This document shows, one piece after another, positions 1 through 9,487 of a stretch of DNA of 64,000 nucleotides. Under the pieces are notes generated by a model, which saw nothing but the letters and a program-made list of their open reading frames with translations, was not told the DNA's origin and made no database searches. The translations under genes were made by a program, and so were the position numbers. Numbering within the stretch: the stretch's first letter is position 1; each line of letters starts with the position of its first letter. The stretch is from Phytoactinopolyspora mesophila (GTDB lineage Bacteria > Actinomycetota > Actinomycetes > Jiangellales > Jiangellaceae): assembly GCF_010122465.1 (NCBI RefSeq), contig NZ_WLZY01000008.1, positions 124,001 to 188,000 on the forward strand, in the 5' to 3' direction.

Positions 1-27
1 GGCAACGGGCCTGCACCGGGCAGCAGT

Positions 28-1239
28 ATGGCCAAACTGGACGACTGGTGGGACCGGATCATCCCCATCTGGCACGTTCTGTATCTCGGCCTGCTGGTGC
101 TCGGCGCTGTGTCGACCCTGTTCGTCGGTGGTGGTGTCGAAACGCGGCTCATCACTGTCGGGCTGTTGGCGGTGATGGGCGCGACCTACGCCGCCTTCGC
201 CCGCAGACTGTTCGAACGCCCGGGTGGACTGCCCGCATTCACGTATCTCACGATCACCTGGCTGTGCTTGTATGCCATCTACATCGTGACCTCGGGCGAT
301 ACCAGCGTGTTCTTCGTGCTGTTCGCACTGTTCCCCCAGATCTGGGCCTTCTTGAGTCCCCGTGCCGCAACCGTCACCTCTGTCGTGGTGATCCTCGGCC
401 TCGCTCTGACGCAAGTGCATGTCGCCGGCTGGGGCTGGGAGTCGGCCGTGCGCCACGCGCCAGAGGCGATCATGCAGACCGGACTGGTCATGCTGGTGGG
501 AATCCTCATGGTGGGGGTGGCCAACCAGGCCGAGCGGCGCGCCGAGCTGATCGACGAGCTCGAATCGACCCGTTCCGAGCTCGCCGAGACCGAGCGGGTC
601 CGCGGAGTCCTCGCCGAACGTGAGCGGCTCGCCCATGAGATCCACGACACGCTTGCCCAGGGATTCATCAGCATTCTGACCCTCTCGCAGGCGATCGAAG
701 CGTCGCTCGAGCGTGACGCGGGCCAGGTCCGCGATCGCCTGGCGCTGCTGGAACGGACTGCCCGCGAGAACCTGGCCGAGACCCGCGCTCTGGTCGACGC
801 ACTGGCTCCGGTCGATCTGCAGGGCAGGTCGCTGGCCCAGGCGCTGACGACGGTGGCCAGGCGGTTCAGCACCGAAACCGGCGTGCGGGCCGACGCCGAC
901 GTAGCGCCCGGCATGGTCACGCTGCCGGTCTTCGCCGAGATCGTGTTGCTCCGCACCGCCCAGGAAGCGCTGTCGAACATCCGCAAACATGCCGGCGCGT
1001 CTCAGGTACGGATCAGTTTGTCGGTTGTCGACGACGGCCTCGGGATGGCCACGATGACGGTCGCCGACGATGGCGTCGGGTTCGACACCACCCAGGATTC
1101 CGGCGGCTTCGGGCTCCGGGGCATGCGAACCCGTGCCCAACAGGCAGGTGGCGGCTTCGAGGTCTCCAGCACACCTGGCGGAGGCACAACGGTCCGCGTG
1201 CACGTCCCGATGAACCCCGGCGGCCCCACCCCCCGGTGA
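28..1239 (+). CDS. NarL-type sensor histidine kinase
   Basis: Membrane sensor kinase of the HisKA_3 (NarX/DesK-like) class. The N-terminal ~165 residues are about five hydrophobic segments with no recognisable extracellular sensor domain. A coiled-coil linker (about 168-200) follows, rich in Glu and Arg. The dimerisation and phosphoacceptor box contains HEIHDTLAQG with His206 as the likely phosphorylated residue. The HATPase_c domain has DDGVGFD and GLRGMRTRA. It should phosphorylate the response regulator encoded 143 bp downstream. The stop codon lies inside the first copy of an intergenic repeat. The input signal cannot be told from sequence. Confidence 0.93.
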   Translation: MAKLDDWWDRIIPIWHVLYLGLLVLGAVSTLFVGGGVETRLITVGLLAVMGATYAAFARRLFERPGGLPAFTYLTITWLCLYAIYIVTSGDTSVFFVLFALFPQIWAFLSPRAATVTSVVVILGLALTQVHVAGWGWESAVRHAPEAIMQTGLVMLVGILMVGVANQAERRAELIDELESTRSELAETERVRGVLAERERLAHEIHDTLAQGFISILTLSQAIEASLERDAGQVRDRLALLERTARENLAETRALVDALAPVDLQGRSLAQALTTVARRFSTETGVRADADVAPGMVTLPVFAEIVLLRTAQEALSNIRKHAGASQVRISLSVVDDGLGMATMTVADDGVGFDTTQDSGGFGLRGMRTRAQQAGGGFEVSSTPGGGTTVRVHVPMNPGGPTPR

Positions 1240-1263
1240 TCGTCAGTGGGTTATGGCTGTTTT

Positions 1264-1325
1264 CCGGTGATCGTCAGTGGGTTGTGGTCGTGGTCTAGCA
1301 ACCACAACCCACTGACGATCACCGG
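1264..1325. repeat. 25-bp perfect inverted repeat between kinase and regulator genes
   Basis: The arms at 1264-1288 and 1301-1325 are perfect reverse complements of 25 bp around a 12-nt loop. A third, direct copy of the left arm (one mismatch) lies at 1233-1255 and contains the kinase stop codon. There is no T-tract, so this is not a textbook intrinsic terminator. It may attenuate read-through from kinase to regulator. The core GTGATCGT resembles other intergenic hairpins in this window at 55077, 61021 and 61690. Confidence 0.85.
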
Positions 1326-1382
1326 ACAAGGGGCGGTGGTGACGCGCTCGGACGGCGGGCGCAGCCGGTAGCGTGGACTTTC

Positions 1383-2021
1383 GTGACGACGCTAAGGCTG
1401 CTCCTGGTCGACGACCATCCGGTGGTGCGCACCGGCCTGGCCGGGATGCTCAGCGCCGAGGAAGACTTCGACCTGGTCGGCGAGGCCGGCGACGGCGAGG
1501 AAGCGGTCGCGCTGGTGAGAAAGCTCAAGCCAGATGTCGTCCTGATGGATCTGCGGTTGCCTCGCCTCGACGGCGCGGACGCCACCGCACGCATTCTCGC
1601 CGATTTCCCCAGCATCCGGGTGCTGGTTCTCACGACATACGACACCGACTCCGACATCGTCCGCGCGGTCGAGGCCGGCGCCACCGGCTACCTGCTCAAA
1701 GACACTCCCCGAGCCCAGCTCGCCGAGGCCATCCGAGCCACCGCCAAGGGAGAGACGGTACTCGCGCCGCCGGTGGCCGCACGCCTGGTCAACCGGATGC
1801 GCACACCGGTGGAACCAACGCTCACCCCACGTGAGTCGGAGGTGCTTGCCGCCGTGTCGCGAGGGCTTTCCAACGCGGAGGTGGGGCGCTCCCTGCACAT
1901 CGGCGAGGCGACCGTGAAGACCCATCTGATCCGGATCTTCGGCAAGCTCGGTGTCGATGACCGAACCGCCGCCGTCACCAAGGCCTACAGCCTCGGCATC
2001 CTGCCTCCTCCCACTGGGTGA
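1383..2021 (+). CDS. NarL/LuxR-family response regulator
   Basis: Two-domain regulator of 212 residues. The receiver domain (1-120) has the acidic pair Asp10/Asp11, the phosphoacceptor Asp56 in LMDLRLP, and Lys106 in LLKD. A C-terminal LuxR-type helix-turn-helix (about 148-205) carries LTPRESEVLAAVSRGLSNAE. The start is GTG at 1383. It is the expected partner of the kinase just upstream. Target genes are not evident; the DUF1707 gene 71 bp downstream may be co-transcribed. Confidence 0.93.
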   Translation: MTTLRLLLVDDHPVVRTGLAGMLSAEEDFDLVGEAGDGEEAVALVRKLKPDVVLMDLRLPRLDGADATARILADFPSIRVLVLTTYDTDSDIVRAVEAGATGYLLKDTPRAQLAEAIRATAKGETVLAPPVAARLVNRMRTPVEPTLTPRESEVLAAVSRGLSNAEVGRSLHIGEATVKTHLIRIFGKLGVDDRTAAVTKAYSLGILPPPTG

Positions 2022-2092
2022 GCCGATCCGGCGGATGACGCCGCTGCGCAACTCGGCGCACTAGACTAGACATCACTGCCCAGGGGGGAGAC

Positions 2093-2605
2093 ATGAACGC
2101 TGAAGGCTGGCGCACCATGCGCGCATCGGACGCTGACCGCGATCGGGCCGCGGATCTGGTCAAAGCCGCGCTGGCCGAAGGCCGGATCACCTGGGAAGAA
2201 CACAGCAGCCGCCTGCAGCATGTGCTGAACTCTCGCACGTACGGCGAACTCGATCACGCGGTACGGGATCTCCCCAGTGGGGTGCTGCCGCATCATCAGG
2301 CACCGTTGCCGGCCGCTCCCGGGCATCCGATGCCGCCGGCGTATGCGCCCACACGGTCCACTAACGGCTACGCCCTCGCCTCCGTCATCTGCGGCGGCGC
2401 CGGTTTCATGACCGGCATCAGCGCCATCGCCGCCATCATCACCGGCCACATAGCGCTCTCCCAGATCAAGCGCACCGGGGAAGAGGGCCGGGGCATGGCC
2501 GTGGCTGGGCTGGTCATGGGTTATGTGGTGACCGTAGGTGGCGCGCTCATGCTGATCCTGATGCTCGGCCTGTTCTTCGCGGTCGGTACCAGCGGCACAT
2601 GGTGA
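2093..2605 (+). CDS. DUF1707 / DUF4190 membrane protein
   Basis: The N-terminal ~55 residues match DUF1707 (RASDADRDRAADLVKAAL, then EGRITWEEHSSRL), a short domain common in actinobacterial membrane and regulatory proteins. After a Pro-rich linker, residues ~95-170 form two hydrophobic helices around AALSQIKRTGEEGRGMA-like sequence, typical of DUF4190. A strong ribosome site (GGGGGGAGA) precedes the ATG. The biochemical role is unknown. Its position after a two-component pair suggests an envelope-linked function. Confidence 0.85.
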   Translation: MNAEGWRTMRASDADRDRAADLVKAALAEGRITWEEHSSRLQHVLNSRTYGELDHAVRDLPSGVLPHHQAPLPAAPGHPMPPAYAPTRSTNGYALASVICGGAGFMTGISAIAAIITGHIALSQIKRTGEEGRGMAVAGLVMGYVVTVGGALMLILMLGLFFAVGTSGTW

Positions 2606-2622
2606 GGGGTAGCCCGAACAGG

Positions 2623-4005
2623 TCATGGATGGATGCGTGACCTGGCGGCAGCATAGGCTTCGCGCACCGCCCCGGACGACCCCTTGGGTTCATGTACGGC
2701 GTCGACGGTCACCTCCCAGGCGGGCGGCTGATCGCCCCCGTTCAGCGCCCAGGCGGCCTGCCGCGCCGCGCCCAGAGCGACGTACTCCCCGGGTGCGGGA
2801 ACGACGACAGGCACGCCGAACACCTCCGGTGCGACCGCCCGCACCGCCGCCGACTGCGCGGCGCCTCCCACCAGGAGGATGCGCTCCACCGGCACACCAT
2901 GCGCGCGAAGCGCGTCGACCCCGGCGCCGAGCCCACACAACATTCCCTCTACCGCGGCCCGGGCGAGGTTCTGCGGTGTCATCGCGTCCCGGGTCATGCC
3001 GGTCAGGGTCCCGGTCGCGTCGGGCAGGTCCGGGGTGCGTTCACCATCGAGATACGGCAGCAGCACCAGGCCGCCGGCGCCGGGCTCGGCCTGAAGCGCC
3101 AGTCGGTCGAGACCGGCCAGATCGGTGCCGAGCATGGCGGCCGCGGCGGAGAGCACCCGCGCGGCATTGAGAGTAGCCACCAGGGGCAGATGACGGCCCG
3201 TGGCGTCGGCGAAGCCGGCCACGATCCCGGACACGTCGACGACCGGTCGCTCCGACGTCGCGAACACCGTCCCGCTGGTGCCGAGCGACACCACGATGTC
3301 GCCCGGAGCTAGGCCCAGGCCAAGCGCCGCCCCCATGTTGTCGCCGGTACCGGCCGCTATCGCCGCGCCGGTTCGGGTCGTGCCGACAATCTCCGCCGGG
3401 GCGGCGACCCGCGGCACACCGAGCTCACGGCCGAACGCCATCCGGAGGAGATCGGGCCGGTACTCCCCCGTAGCTGCCGACCAGTAACCCGTGCCCGACG
3501 CGTCGCCGCGGTCGGTGGTGGGCGGCTGTTCCGCGCCGCCCAGCCGCCAGGTGAGCCAGTCGTGCGGCAGAAGCACCTGTTCGACACGTTCCGCCGACGA
3601 CGGCTCGCTTCTCGCCAGCCAGCGCAGCTTGGTGACGGTGAAGCTGGCCACGAGGACCAGCCCCACAGCGTCTGCCCAGGCCTGCGGTCCCCCGAGTTCG
3701 CCGGTCAGTTCTCGCGCGGCGGCCGCTGACCGGGTGTCGTTCCACAACAGCGCTGGGCGGACCACCTCACCAGCGCCATCGAGGGTGACCATGCCGTGTT
3801 GCTGGCCACCGACGGCCACGGCGTCGGCACGGTCCAGCAGACCTTCACCAGCCTGTGCCAGGGCGTCCCACCAGGCACGTGGGTCGGCCTCGGTGCCGTC
3901 CGGGTGGTCGGCACGCCCAGCGCCGACGATCGCTCCCGAGTCCACATCGACCAGCACCACCTTGCACGCCTGGGTGGACGAGTCGATTCCCGCTACCAAT
4001 GCCAT
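2623..4005 (-). CDS. xylB: xylulokinase
   Basis: FGGY-family sugar kinase of 460 residues. It phosphorylates D-xylulose to xylulose 5-phosphate for entry into the pentose phosphate pathway. The N-terminal phosphate-binding strand [15 protein letters not shown], the GGQQHGMV segment, [13 protein letters not shown] and the C-terminal ATP-binding LLVGGAAQS are all present. GGAGGAG lies just before the ATG. It sits 44 bp downstream of xylA on the same strand, so the two probably share a transcript. Its stop is only 17 bp from the convergent DUF1707 gene. Confidence 0.95.
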   Translation of the reverse strand: MALVAGIDSSTQACKVVLVDVDSGAIVGAGRADHPDGTEADPRAWWDALAQAGEGLLDRADAVAVGGQQHGMVTLDGAGEVVRPALLWNDTRSAAAARELTGELGGPQAWADAVGLVLVASFTVTKLRWLARSEPSSAERVEQVLLPHDWLTWRLGGAEQPPTTDRGDASGTGYWSAATGEYRPDLLRMAFGRELGVPRVAAPAEIVGTTRTGAAIAAGTGDNMGAALGLGLAPGDIVVSLGTSGTVFATSERPVVDVSGIVAGFADATGRHLPLVATLNAARVLSAAAAMLGTDLAGLDRLALQAEPGAGGLVLLPYLDGERTPDLPDATGTLTGMTRDAMTPQNLARAAVEGMLCGLGAGVDALRAHGVPVERILLVGGAAQSAAVRAVAPEVFGVPVVVPAPGEYVALGAARQAAWALNGGDQPPAWEVTVDAVHEPKGSSGAVREAYAAARSRIHP

Positions 4006-4049
4006 GTCCGCTCCTCCTCGATACGGTCCCGCCTACCAACTCACCGGCG

Positions 4050-5252
4050 TCAGCGAGCGCCCGTCACATGGTCAATCGCCAGCTGGTTCAGCCGGACGAC
4101 GTTATAGCCCTGGGCTCCGGCCGCGTCGGCGTCGTAGTCCTCGAACGCGGCCTTGTCGGCCAGCAGGTCCGCGTAGCTCTCACCAGGCGCCAGCGTCGGC
4201 TCGGCCAGCTCCGGCACGCGGGCCGCCGCCAGCGCCTCCTTCACCTCCGGATCCGCGCGGAACGCCGCGGCGCGCTCCTTGAGGATCAGGTAGGTGCGCA
4301 TGTTCGCGGCCGCCGATACCCAGACGCCGTCGGCGTTCTCGGTGCGCAGCGGCTTGTAGTCGAAGTGCCGCGGACCGTCGTAGCCGGAGCTGACGGCAGC
4401 CGAGCCGCCACCGATCGGTCCGTGTTCCAGGAGATCGACCAGGAAGAACGCGTTCAGCAGATCACCGTGCCCGAAGACCAGGTCCTGGTCGTACTTGACA
4501 CCGCGCTGTCCGTTCAGATCGATGTGGAACAGCTTCTGGTGCCACATCGCTTGAGCGATGCCGTGGACGAAGTTCAGCCCGGCCATCTGCTCATGACCCA
4601 CCTCCGGGTTGAGGCCCACCATGTCGGCGTGCTCCAGGCTGGAGATGAAAGCGAGTGCGTGACCAACGGTGGGCAGCAGGATATCGCCACGCGGCTCATT
4701 CGGCTTCGGCTCCAGCGCGAACCGCAGCCCGTAGCCCTGGTCGACGACGTACTGGGCCAGGGTGTCGACCGCTTCGCGGAACCGCTCGAGCGCCGCGACA
4801 ACATCCTTGGCGGCGTCGGATTCCGACCCTTCCCGCCCGCCCCACATCACGAAGGTCGACGCGCCCAGTTCGGCGGCGAGGTCGAGGTTGCGCATGACCT
4901 TGCGCAGGGCGAACCGGCGCACCGAGCGGTCGTTGCTGGTGAAGCCGCCGTCCTTGAAGACGGGGTGGCTGAACAGGTTGGTCGTCACCATCGGTACGAC
5001 AAGACCGGTATCAGCCAGTGCCGCCTTGAACCGGTCGATGTGCCCGGCTCGCTCGGCATCCGGCGACCCGAACGGGAAGAGGTCGTCGTCGTGGAAGGTC
5101 ACGCCGTAGGCGCCGAGATCGGAGAGCCGGTGGACCGCCTCGACCGCATCCAGCGCGGGCCGGGTGGCGGGCCCGAACGGGTCCTGGGCTGTCCAGCCCA
5201 CCGTCCAGAGGCCGAAGGAGAAGCGGTCAGCGCGGGTTGGTTCGACAGACAC
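4050..5252 (-). CDS. xylA: xylose isomerase
   Basis: TIM-barrel isomerase of 400 residues converting D-xylose to D-xylulose with divalent metal. Family hallmarks are visible: [11 protein letters not shown] near the N terminus, [23 protein letters not shown] with the metal-binding Glu, and HIDLNGQRG. The length fits class I actinobacterial enzymes. The start is GTG at 5252, with AAAGGACG about 8 nt upstream. It lies between the ROK regulator and xylB, all on the minus strand. Confidence 0.97.
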   Translation of the reverse strand: MSVEPTRADRFSFGLWTVGWTAQDPFGPATRPALDAVEAVHRLSDLGAYGVTFHDDDLFPFGSPDAERAGHIDRFKAALADTGLVVPMVTTNLFSHPVFKDGGFTSNDRSVRRFALRKVMRNLDLAAELGASTFVMWGGREGSESDAAKDVVAALERFREAVDTLAQYVVDQGYGLRFALEPKPNEPRGDILLPTVGHALAFISSLEHADMVGLNPEVGHEQMAGLNFVHGIAQAMWHQKLFHIDLNGQRGVKYDQDLVFGHGDLLNAFFLVDLLEHGPIGGGSAAVSSGYDGPRHFDYKPLRTENADGVWVSAAANMRTYLILKERAAAFRADPEVKEALAAARVPELAEPTLAPGESYADLLADKAAFEDYDADAAGAQGYNVVRLNQLAIDHVTGAR

Positions 5253-5290
5253 GGTAGTCGTCCTTTCTTTGGGGTGTTGCGTCGTGACTT

Positions 5291-6553
5291 TCAGGCTTGA
5301 AGGTTCAGTGGTGCCGCTGGCCGCTCGGGTCGGCGCCGGCCGGTTCCCGGTGCGGTAGCGTCGGCCCGGGTGGGTTCCTCGATCAAAGGGTTCAGGGCGC
5401 TTTCGGCGGCGCCGATCAGTGACGCATCGCTGCCGAGAGCCGCGGGAACCACCCCGGCGCGCGGTGCCGACGTCATCATGGCGCGCGACTCGAGCGCCTG
5501 GTTGAGCGCGGGCTGTAAGACGTCGAACGCGCGGCCGTACATGCCGCCGAGCACCACTAGCTCGGGGTTGAAGACGTTGATCAATCCGGCAAGGCCGACA
5601 CCGAGCCAGGTGCCGACTTGCTCTACGGCCCGCACGGCGCGCGGCTCACCTTCTTGCGCGGCGGTCATCACCTGCGCGACGGGGTCTGCGCCCGGCTCGT
5701 CCTCCACCCCTGCCAGCTGCAATAACACCCGCTTTCCGGCTTCGGTCTCCCAGCATCCGCGGCCGCCGCAGCCGCACCTGGCTCCCTGGGGGTTGACGGG
5801 TAGGTGTCCGATCTCACCGGCGTACCCAGTAGCACCGGTCAGGAGGCGGCCCCCGACGACGATTCCGCCACCGATGCCGACCTCACCCGACAGATAGACG
5901 GCATCGTCGACGCCGTGCGCCGCGCCGCGGGCGTTCTCGGCAAGGATGCCGAGATCTGCCTCGTTGCCGACGGTCACGGGAACCCCATCGGGCACCAGAT
6001 GACCGACCGTCTCGGATCTGATGAGCTCACCGAGCGGCACGTCACGCCACCCCAGGTTGGGGGCGATGTGGACGAGTCCGTCAGCGCGCCGGACAACACC
6101 GACGACCGCCACGCCGACGCCGACGATCGGTGGGGACTCCGGCAACACGTCGGCCGCCAGCTGGTGAATGCCCCCGAGAACCGCCTCGGGCTCACTGTGA
6201 ACCGGTGAGCGAGCCGCCCTGCGACGTTGATGAATGTGACCGCCGAGCCCGACGGTCGCCACGGCGATCGAGTCCACCGCGATCTCGACCGCCATAACCG
6301 CCAGCCGATCCGGGCAAACGCTCACTGTCTGCGACGGGCGCCCGCGGGTGCCGCGCAGATCCGGCCCGCCCTCGGTGACCAGCCCGAGGGTGACCAAGTG
6401 CTCGACCAGGACCTTGATGGTGCTGCGGTTCAGCTCCGTACGTGCTGCGAGTTCCGACCTCGACTGCGCACCGCGCACGTGTAGTTGACGTAGCACGACG
6501 CTGAGGTTGTGCCGGCGCACAGCCTCGTGCGTGGAGCCGTGCTCGATGCGCAC
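5291..6553 (-). CDS. ROK-family transcriptional regulator, probable XylR
   Basis: Winged-helix DNA-binding domain (about 10-75, [17 protein letters not shown]) followed by a ROK sugar-kinase-like domain with the zinc motif [10 protein letters not shown] and GYAGEIGHL. Such ROK repressors (XylR/NagC group) release DNA when they bind a sugar. It lies 38 bp upstream of xylA on the same strand, which points to control of xylose use. Unusually for a repressor of xylAB, it is first in the run rather than divergent, so it may autoregulate or xylA may have a promoter inside it. Confidence 0.88.
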   Translation of the reverse strand: MRIEHGSTHEAVRRHNLSVVLRQLHVRGAQSRSELAARTELNRSTIKVLVEHLVTLGLVTEGGPDLRGTRGRPSQTVSVCPDRLAVMAVEIAVDSIAVATVGLGGHIHQRRRAARSPVHSEPEAVLGGIHQLAADVLPESPPIVGVGVAVVGVVRRADGLVHIAPNLGWRDVPLGELIRSETVGHLVPDGVPVTVGNEADLGILAENARGAAHGVDDAVYLSGEVGIGGGIVVGGRLLTGATGYAGEIGHLPVNPQGARCGCGGRGCWETEAGKRVLLQLAGVEDEPGADPVAQVMTAAQEGEPRAVRAVEQVGTWLGVGLAGLINVFNPELVVLGGMYGRAFDVLQPALNQALESRAMMTSAPRAGVVPAALGSDASLIGAAESALNPLIEEPTRADATAPGTGRRRPERPAAPLNLQA

Positions 6554-6671
6554 CAGAGATCACCCGCGACAATTTGGATATGCCCGCAACAAATTACGTC
6601 GAATCTAGTCCGCCGCCTCAACGAACGTCAAGGGATGCGTCGCCGCGAAGGTGCCGTGGCAGAGTGAAGAC

Positions 6672-7031
6672 ATGGAACATTTCGACGTGGCGACGGCCCG
6701 GGCGGAGATCGCCCGGCTCCGTCCGCTGATCGACGAGCTGATCACCCGCCGAGCCGACGCGGCGGAACTCGCCGCCGCCCAGGAGCGCGGCGCGCCCACG
6801 GCGCTCGGCGGTGTGCCGGAGTTCAAGGCCGCGCAGGCCCGGCTCGACGAGATCGTCACCGAGATACAAGACGCGGGCGTCGAACTGAAGGGGCTAGCAC
6901 CGCTACTGCTGGACTTTCCCTCGGAGTTCGACGGTGTGCCCGTGCTGCTGTGCTGGCTCGAGGGTGATCCGGACATCAACTGGTACCACCGGCGAGATCT
7001 CGGGTTCGCCGGCCGACGAAGGCTGGACTGA
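6672..7031 (+). CDS. DUF2203-family protein
   Basis: Small soluble protein of about 119 residues matching DUF2203. It has a helical N-terminal region (FDVATARAEIARLRPLIDEL) and a conserved C-terminal part ending in LLCWLEGDPDINWYHRRD. I chose ATG at 6672 over GTG at 6651 because FDVATARAEI is the usual beginning of the family. The function is unknown. It is convergent with the DoxX-like gene. Confidence 0.82.
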   Translation: MEHFDVATARAEIARLRPLIDELITRRADAAELAAAQERGAPTALGGVPEFKAAQARLDEIVTEIQDAGVELKGLAPLLLDFPSEFDGVPVLLCWLEGDPDINWYHRRDLGFAGRRRLD

Positions 7032-7035
7032 CGCG

Positions 7036-7048
7036 GGACCGAAGGTCC
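7036..7048. promoter_or_regulatory. DevR-type palindrome copy in a convergent intergenic region
   Basis: GGACC-GAA-GGTCC, a perfect 5-3-5 palindrome. It starts 4 bp after the DUF2203 stop and is not upstream of any gene start, so it may be non-functional or act as part of a terminator stem. It is sequence-identical to the copy at 49120. Confidence 0.4.
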
Positions 7049-7097
7049 GCAACCACCCATGGGCTGGGTCAGGACCAAAGCGGCACACGCACGAAAT

Positions 7098-7129
7098 CCC
7101 GGAACCGGTCTGTGGTGACCGATCCCGGG
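7098..7129. terminator. imperfect hairpin between convergent genes
   Basis: CCCGGAACCGGTC (7098-7110) pairs with GACCGATCCCGGG (7117-7129) with two mismatches and a 6-nt loop. It lies between the ends of the DUF2203 and DoxX-like genes. No U-tract follows. Confidence 0.4.
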
Positions 7130-7174
7130 ATCCGGGCTCCACCGGGAACTGACCCCGGCGGAAGTGAACCGGGC

Positions 7175-7750
7175 TCAGACGAGCCAGCGGTTCTTCTTCA
7201 CGAAGGGCAGCTTCTCCCACCAGCCGCCCAATCCGACGACCCTGCCGGCACCGGCCAGAGCCAGCGCCACGAGGAGCAGAATCTCGATCAGGTAGGTGTC
7301 CATGAACGGGTTGTTCGTCAACGGCAGCGCCGCCATGTACATCATGGCCAGCAGTGCCGCGCCGGTCACCGCGGCGACCCGCATCCCGATGCCGAGGATC
7401 AGCGCCATGCCGATGCCGAGCAGACCGAGCATGAACAGCCAGTCGGCCCATCCCTGACCTGCCATGTTCGTGAAGAATCCTTCGAACGGACCGTCGACGT
7501 TGCTCAGGAAGCCTGTTGTCGGGCTGCCGCCCTCGATCCAGGCGTTCTCAGCCGGTGTCGCATATCCGAGTCCGAAAGTCTTGTCGAGGAACGCCCAGAG
7601 GAACGTCCATCCGAGCGCGAACCGGAGCGCCGCCATGACATAGCCGAGTGGGCTGGGGCGACCGCCCGGACGCAGCACGTCGCGCTGAACCGGCACCGCG
7701 GCCTCGGTCCCCGTGCGTTCCGCAGCTACTGCTTTAGTTGGACGAAACAT
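7175..7750 (-). CDS. DoxX-like membrane protein
   Basis: 191 residues with about four transmembrane segments. The first (ALRFALGWTFLWAFLDKTFG) has the DoxX-type R-x-x-x-G-W-x-F-L-x-A-x-x-D-K pattern. A long loop before helix 2 (about 65-100) and the C-terminal cap GGWWEKLPFVKKNRWL resemble DoxD/TQO-related proteins, which have been linked to thiosulfate:quinone electron transfer. Which substrate it serves is unknown. GGTGAGGTAGG precedes the ATG. A GGGAC-GAT-GGTCC element lies about 104 bp upstream, suggesting control with neighbouring stress genes. Confidence 0.82.
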   Translation of the reverse strand: MFRPTKAVAAERTGTEAAVPVQRDVLRPGGRPSPLGYVMAALRFALGWTFLWAFLDKTFGLGYATPAENAWIEGGSPTTGFLSNVDGPFEGFFTNMAGQGWADWLFMLGLLGIGMALILGIGMRVAAVTGAALLAMMYMAALPLTNNPFMDTYLIEILLLVALALAGAGRVVGLGGWWEKLPFVKKNRWLV

Positions 7751-7853
7751 CGCCCTACCTCACCTTCTGTGTTTCTCGGCCGGCGTTTCCGGCTCACTTC
7801 AAATAAACCCCAGGTGAGAGGGTTCCCGATGCGGTCTTAGGTCGCCGGCCGGT

Positions 7854-7866
7854 GGGACGATGGTCC
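7854..7866. promoter_or_regulatory. candidate DevR-type operator upstream of DoxX-like gene
   Basis: GGGAC-GAT-GGTCC, the 5-3-5 pattern seen before other stress genes here, about 104 bp upstream of the ATG at 7750. Binding is inferred only. Confidence 0.45.
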
Positions 7867-7929
7867 TCTTGCCGGCGGGCCGGTCGGCTGCGCCACGACA
7901 CCTGGCTCCCTCGCCACATCACAGGTGCC

Positions 7930-8364
7930 TCAGACCGCTGGGACGTGCGTCAGAATGCGGCGGCCCCGGACGATCTCCGGAACGATCCGCAGATAGTGCG
8001 CCCTGCTCCCCAGGGCCCAGGGGGTGATCCGCAGGTCTGCCAGCCTGCGCTTCTCGTTCTCGCCGCCGACAGCTTCGGCGCGGCCGATCAGCACCACCGA
8101 CCACCCGGTCATACCTTGCTCATCGAACTCATCGCATTCAAAGGCGACGACGGCCGACTTTGCCGCCAGGGCAAGCTTGGAACCGATACCGATCCGGATC
8201 ACCACAGAATCACCGTCGAGGGCGAAGTTCACCGGCTGGATAGCCGGCAGCGCCCCTTCAGTGAAGACGATCCGTCCCACCGGCACCGTCTTCATCAAGG
8301 CAAGGCATTCGTCCCGGCCGAGCACCTCGAGACCGGTCGAGCCGAGGTCAATGGATGTGTTCAT
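7930..8364 (-). CDS. PNPOx-fold flavin-binding protein
   Basis: 144 residues of the pyridoxamine 5'-phosphate oxidase-like split beta-barrel family, which bind FMN or F420. Typical family segments are VGRIVFTEGALPAIQPVNF and GWSVVLIGRAEAV. I chose ATG at 8364 (MNTSIDLGS) over an upstream ATG because the longer N terminus is unlike the family. A paralogue lies at 27671-28093. Proteins of this type are common members of DevR/DosR-like regulons. It faces the universal stress gene at 8567 across a 202-bp divergent region with two candidate palindromes. Confidence 0.87.
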   Translation of the reverse strand: MNTSIDLGSTGLEVLGRDECLALMKTVPVGRIVFTEGALPAIQPVNFALDGDSVVIRIGIGSKLALAAKSAVVAFECDEFDEQGMTGWSVVLIGRAEAVGGENEKRRLADLRITPWALGSRAHYLRIVPEIVRGRRILTHVPAV

Positions 8365-8400
8365 AGGCCTAGCGTGCGCTTCGACGCCGCTCCGGGAGCA

Positions 8401-8413
8401 GGGGCAAAGGTCC
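8401..8413. promoter_or_regulatory. candidate DevR-type operator, PNPOx side
   Basis: GGGGC-AAA-GGTCC, 37 bp upstream of the PNPOx start at 8364, in the divergent region shared with the universal stress gene. Inferred from similarity to the other 5-3-5 elements. Confidence 0.42.
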
Positions 8414-8455
8414 TCGTCATCCCGGAATCCAGGGCTCAACACTGCATGATCGACC

Positions 8456-8469
8456 TACCCGAAGGTCCC
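8456..8469. promoter_or_regulatory. candidate DevR-type operator, USP side
   Basis: TACCC-GAA-GGTCCC. The right half-site and GAA spacer match the set and the left half is degenerate. It lies about 98 bp upstream of the universal stress gene at 8567. Confidence 0.42.
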
Positions 8470-8566
8470 TAGGTGGAAGGACTCTTGACCGTGACCGCGG
8501 CCAGCAAAGCTGCGATAGGAAAGAAGCAGGACCCGCCGCGGGTCCGGCAAGCTCAGGAAAGGATCC

Positions 8567-9487
8567 ATGATGGGACAGATCGTCGTAGGCATCGACGGCT
8601 CGCGCGACAGCGAAGCCGCCCTCTTCTGGGCCGCCAAAGAAGCCCGGCTGCGCGGTGACCGGCTGGTCATCCTCTACGCCGTGCACACACCGGTCACGGC
8701 GGTGCCATTCGGGGGCGCATCCGTGCTGCCACCGACGGCCGAGCTGAAGACCTACGGTGAGAATCTCCTCGAGGTGGCCACTTCCTTGGTCACCACCGAG
8801 GACGCACCGCTGGAAGTCGCCACCGAACTGGTCGTCCAGCCACCGGTGCCGGCTCTGCTCGCGGCATCGCGCACGGCCGATCTCGTCGTCGTCGGAAGCC
8901 GTGGACTAGGCGCCGTCGGTGCCGCCTTCCTCGGTTCGGTGAGCACCCGGGTGGCCAGCCGGGCCGCATGCCCCACCATCGTCATCCGCCCCGATGCGGC
9001 CGAGTACCGCACCACAGGTCCGATCGTGGTGGGGATCGATGGTCCGCAGAGCGACGCCGCCTTCCGGTTCGCCGTGGAAGAGGCCCAGCGCCGCGGGACC
9101 ACTGTCGATGCCGTGCACACATACTGGCTACCGGTGGTCGCGATGCCGATCGAGGGCACCAACATCACCGGCACGTCGGAAACCTACGCTCGGCGTACGG
9201 CTGAAGAGCACATGGACGAGTTCATGGCCCGGAATCAGCATGTAGTGCCGGCTCAGGTCAAAGTGACCACCCAGGTGCTCCTGAACGATTCGGCTGACGC
9301 ACTGTCTCAGCTGAGTGAAACCGCCGCGTTGGTGGTTGTCGGGTCCCGCGGACGCGGCGCCTTCCGGGGCATGCTGCTCGGGTCGGTCAGTCAGCGCCTT
9401 CTGCACCGGGCGAACGGTCCGGTGGCTGTGGTCCACAACGGAGACGCCGCCGACGAGCCCACCGACGCCGAGCGCGCCCAGCCGTGA
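8567..9487 (+). CDS. tandem-domain universal stress protein
   Basis: 306 residues with two UspA domains (about 3-143 and 150-295). Each ends in the nucleotide-binding signature: VVGSRGLGAVGAAFLGS in domain 1 and VVGSRGRGAFRGMLLGS in domain 2, so ATP binding is expected. AGGAAAGGATCC precedes two adjacent ATG codons; the first is used here. Its end overlaps the start of the P-type ATPase by 4 bp, so the two are translationally coupled. This USP-ATPase order resembles Rv1996-ctpF of the mycobacterial DosR regulon. Confidence 0.93.
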   Translation: MMGQIVVGIDGSRDSEAALFWAAKEARLRGDRLVILYAVHTPVTAVPFGGASVLPPTAELKTYGENLLEVATSLVTTEDAPLEVATELVVQPPVPALLAASRTADLVVVGSRGLGAVGAAFLGSVSTRVASRAACPTIVIRPDAAEYRTTGPIVVGIDGPQSDAAFRFAVEEAQRRGTTVDAVHTYWLPVVAMPIEGTNITGTSETYARRTAEEHMDEFMARNQHVVPAQVKVTTQVLLNDSADALSQLSETAALVVVGSRGRGAFRGMLLGSVSQRLLHRANGPVAVVHNGDAADEPTDAERAQP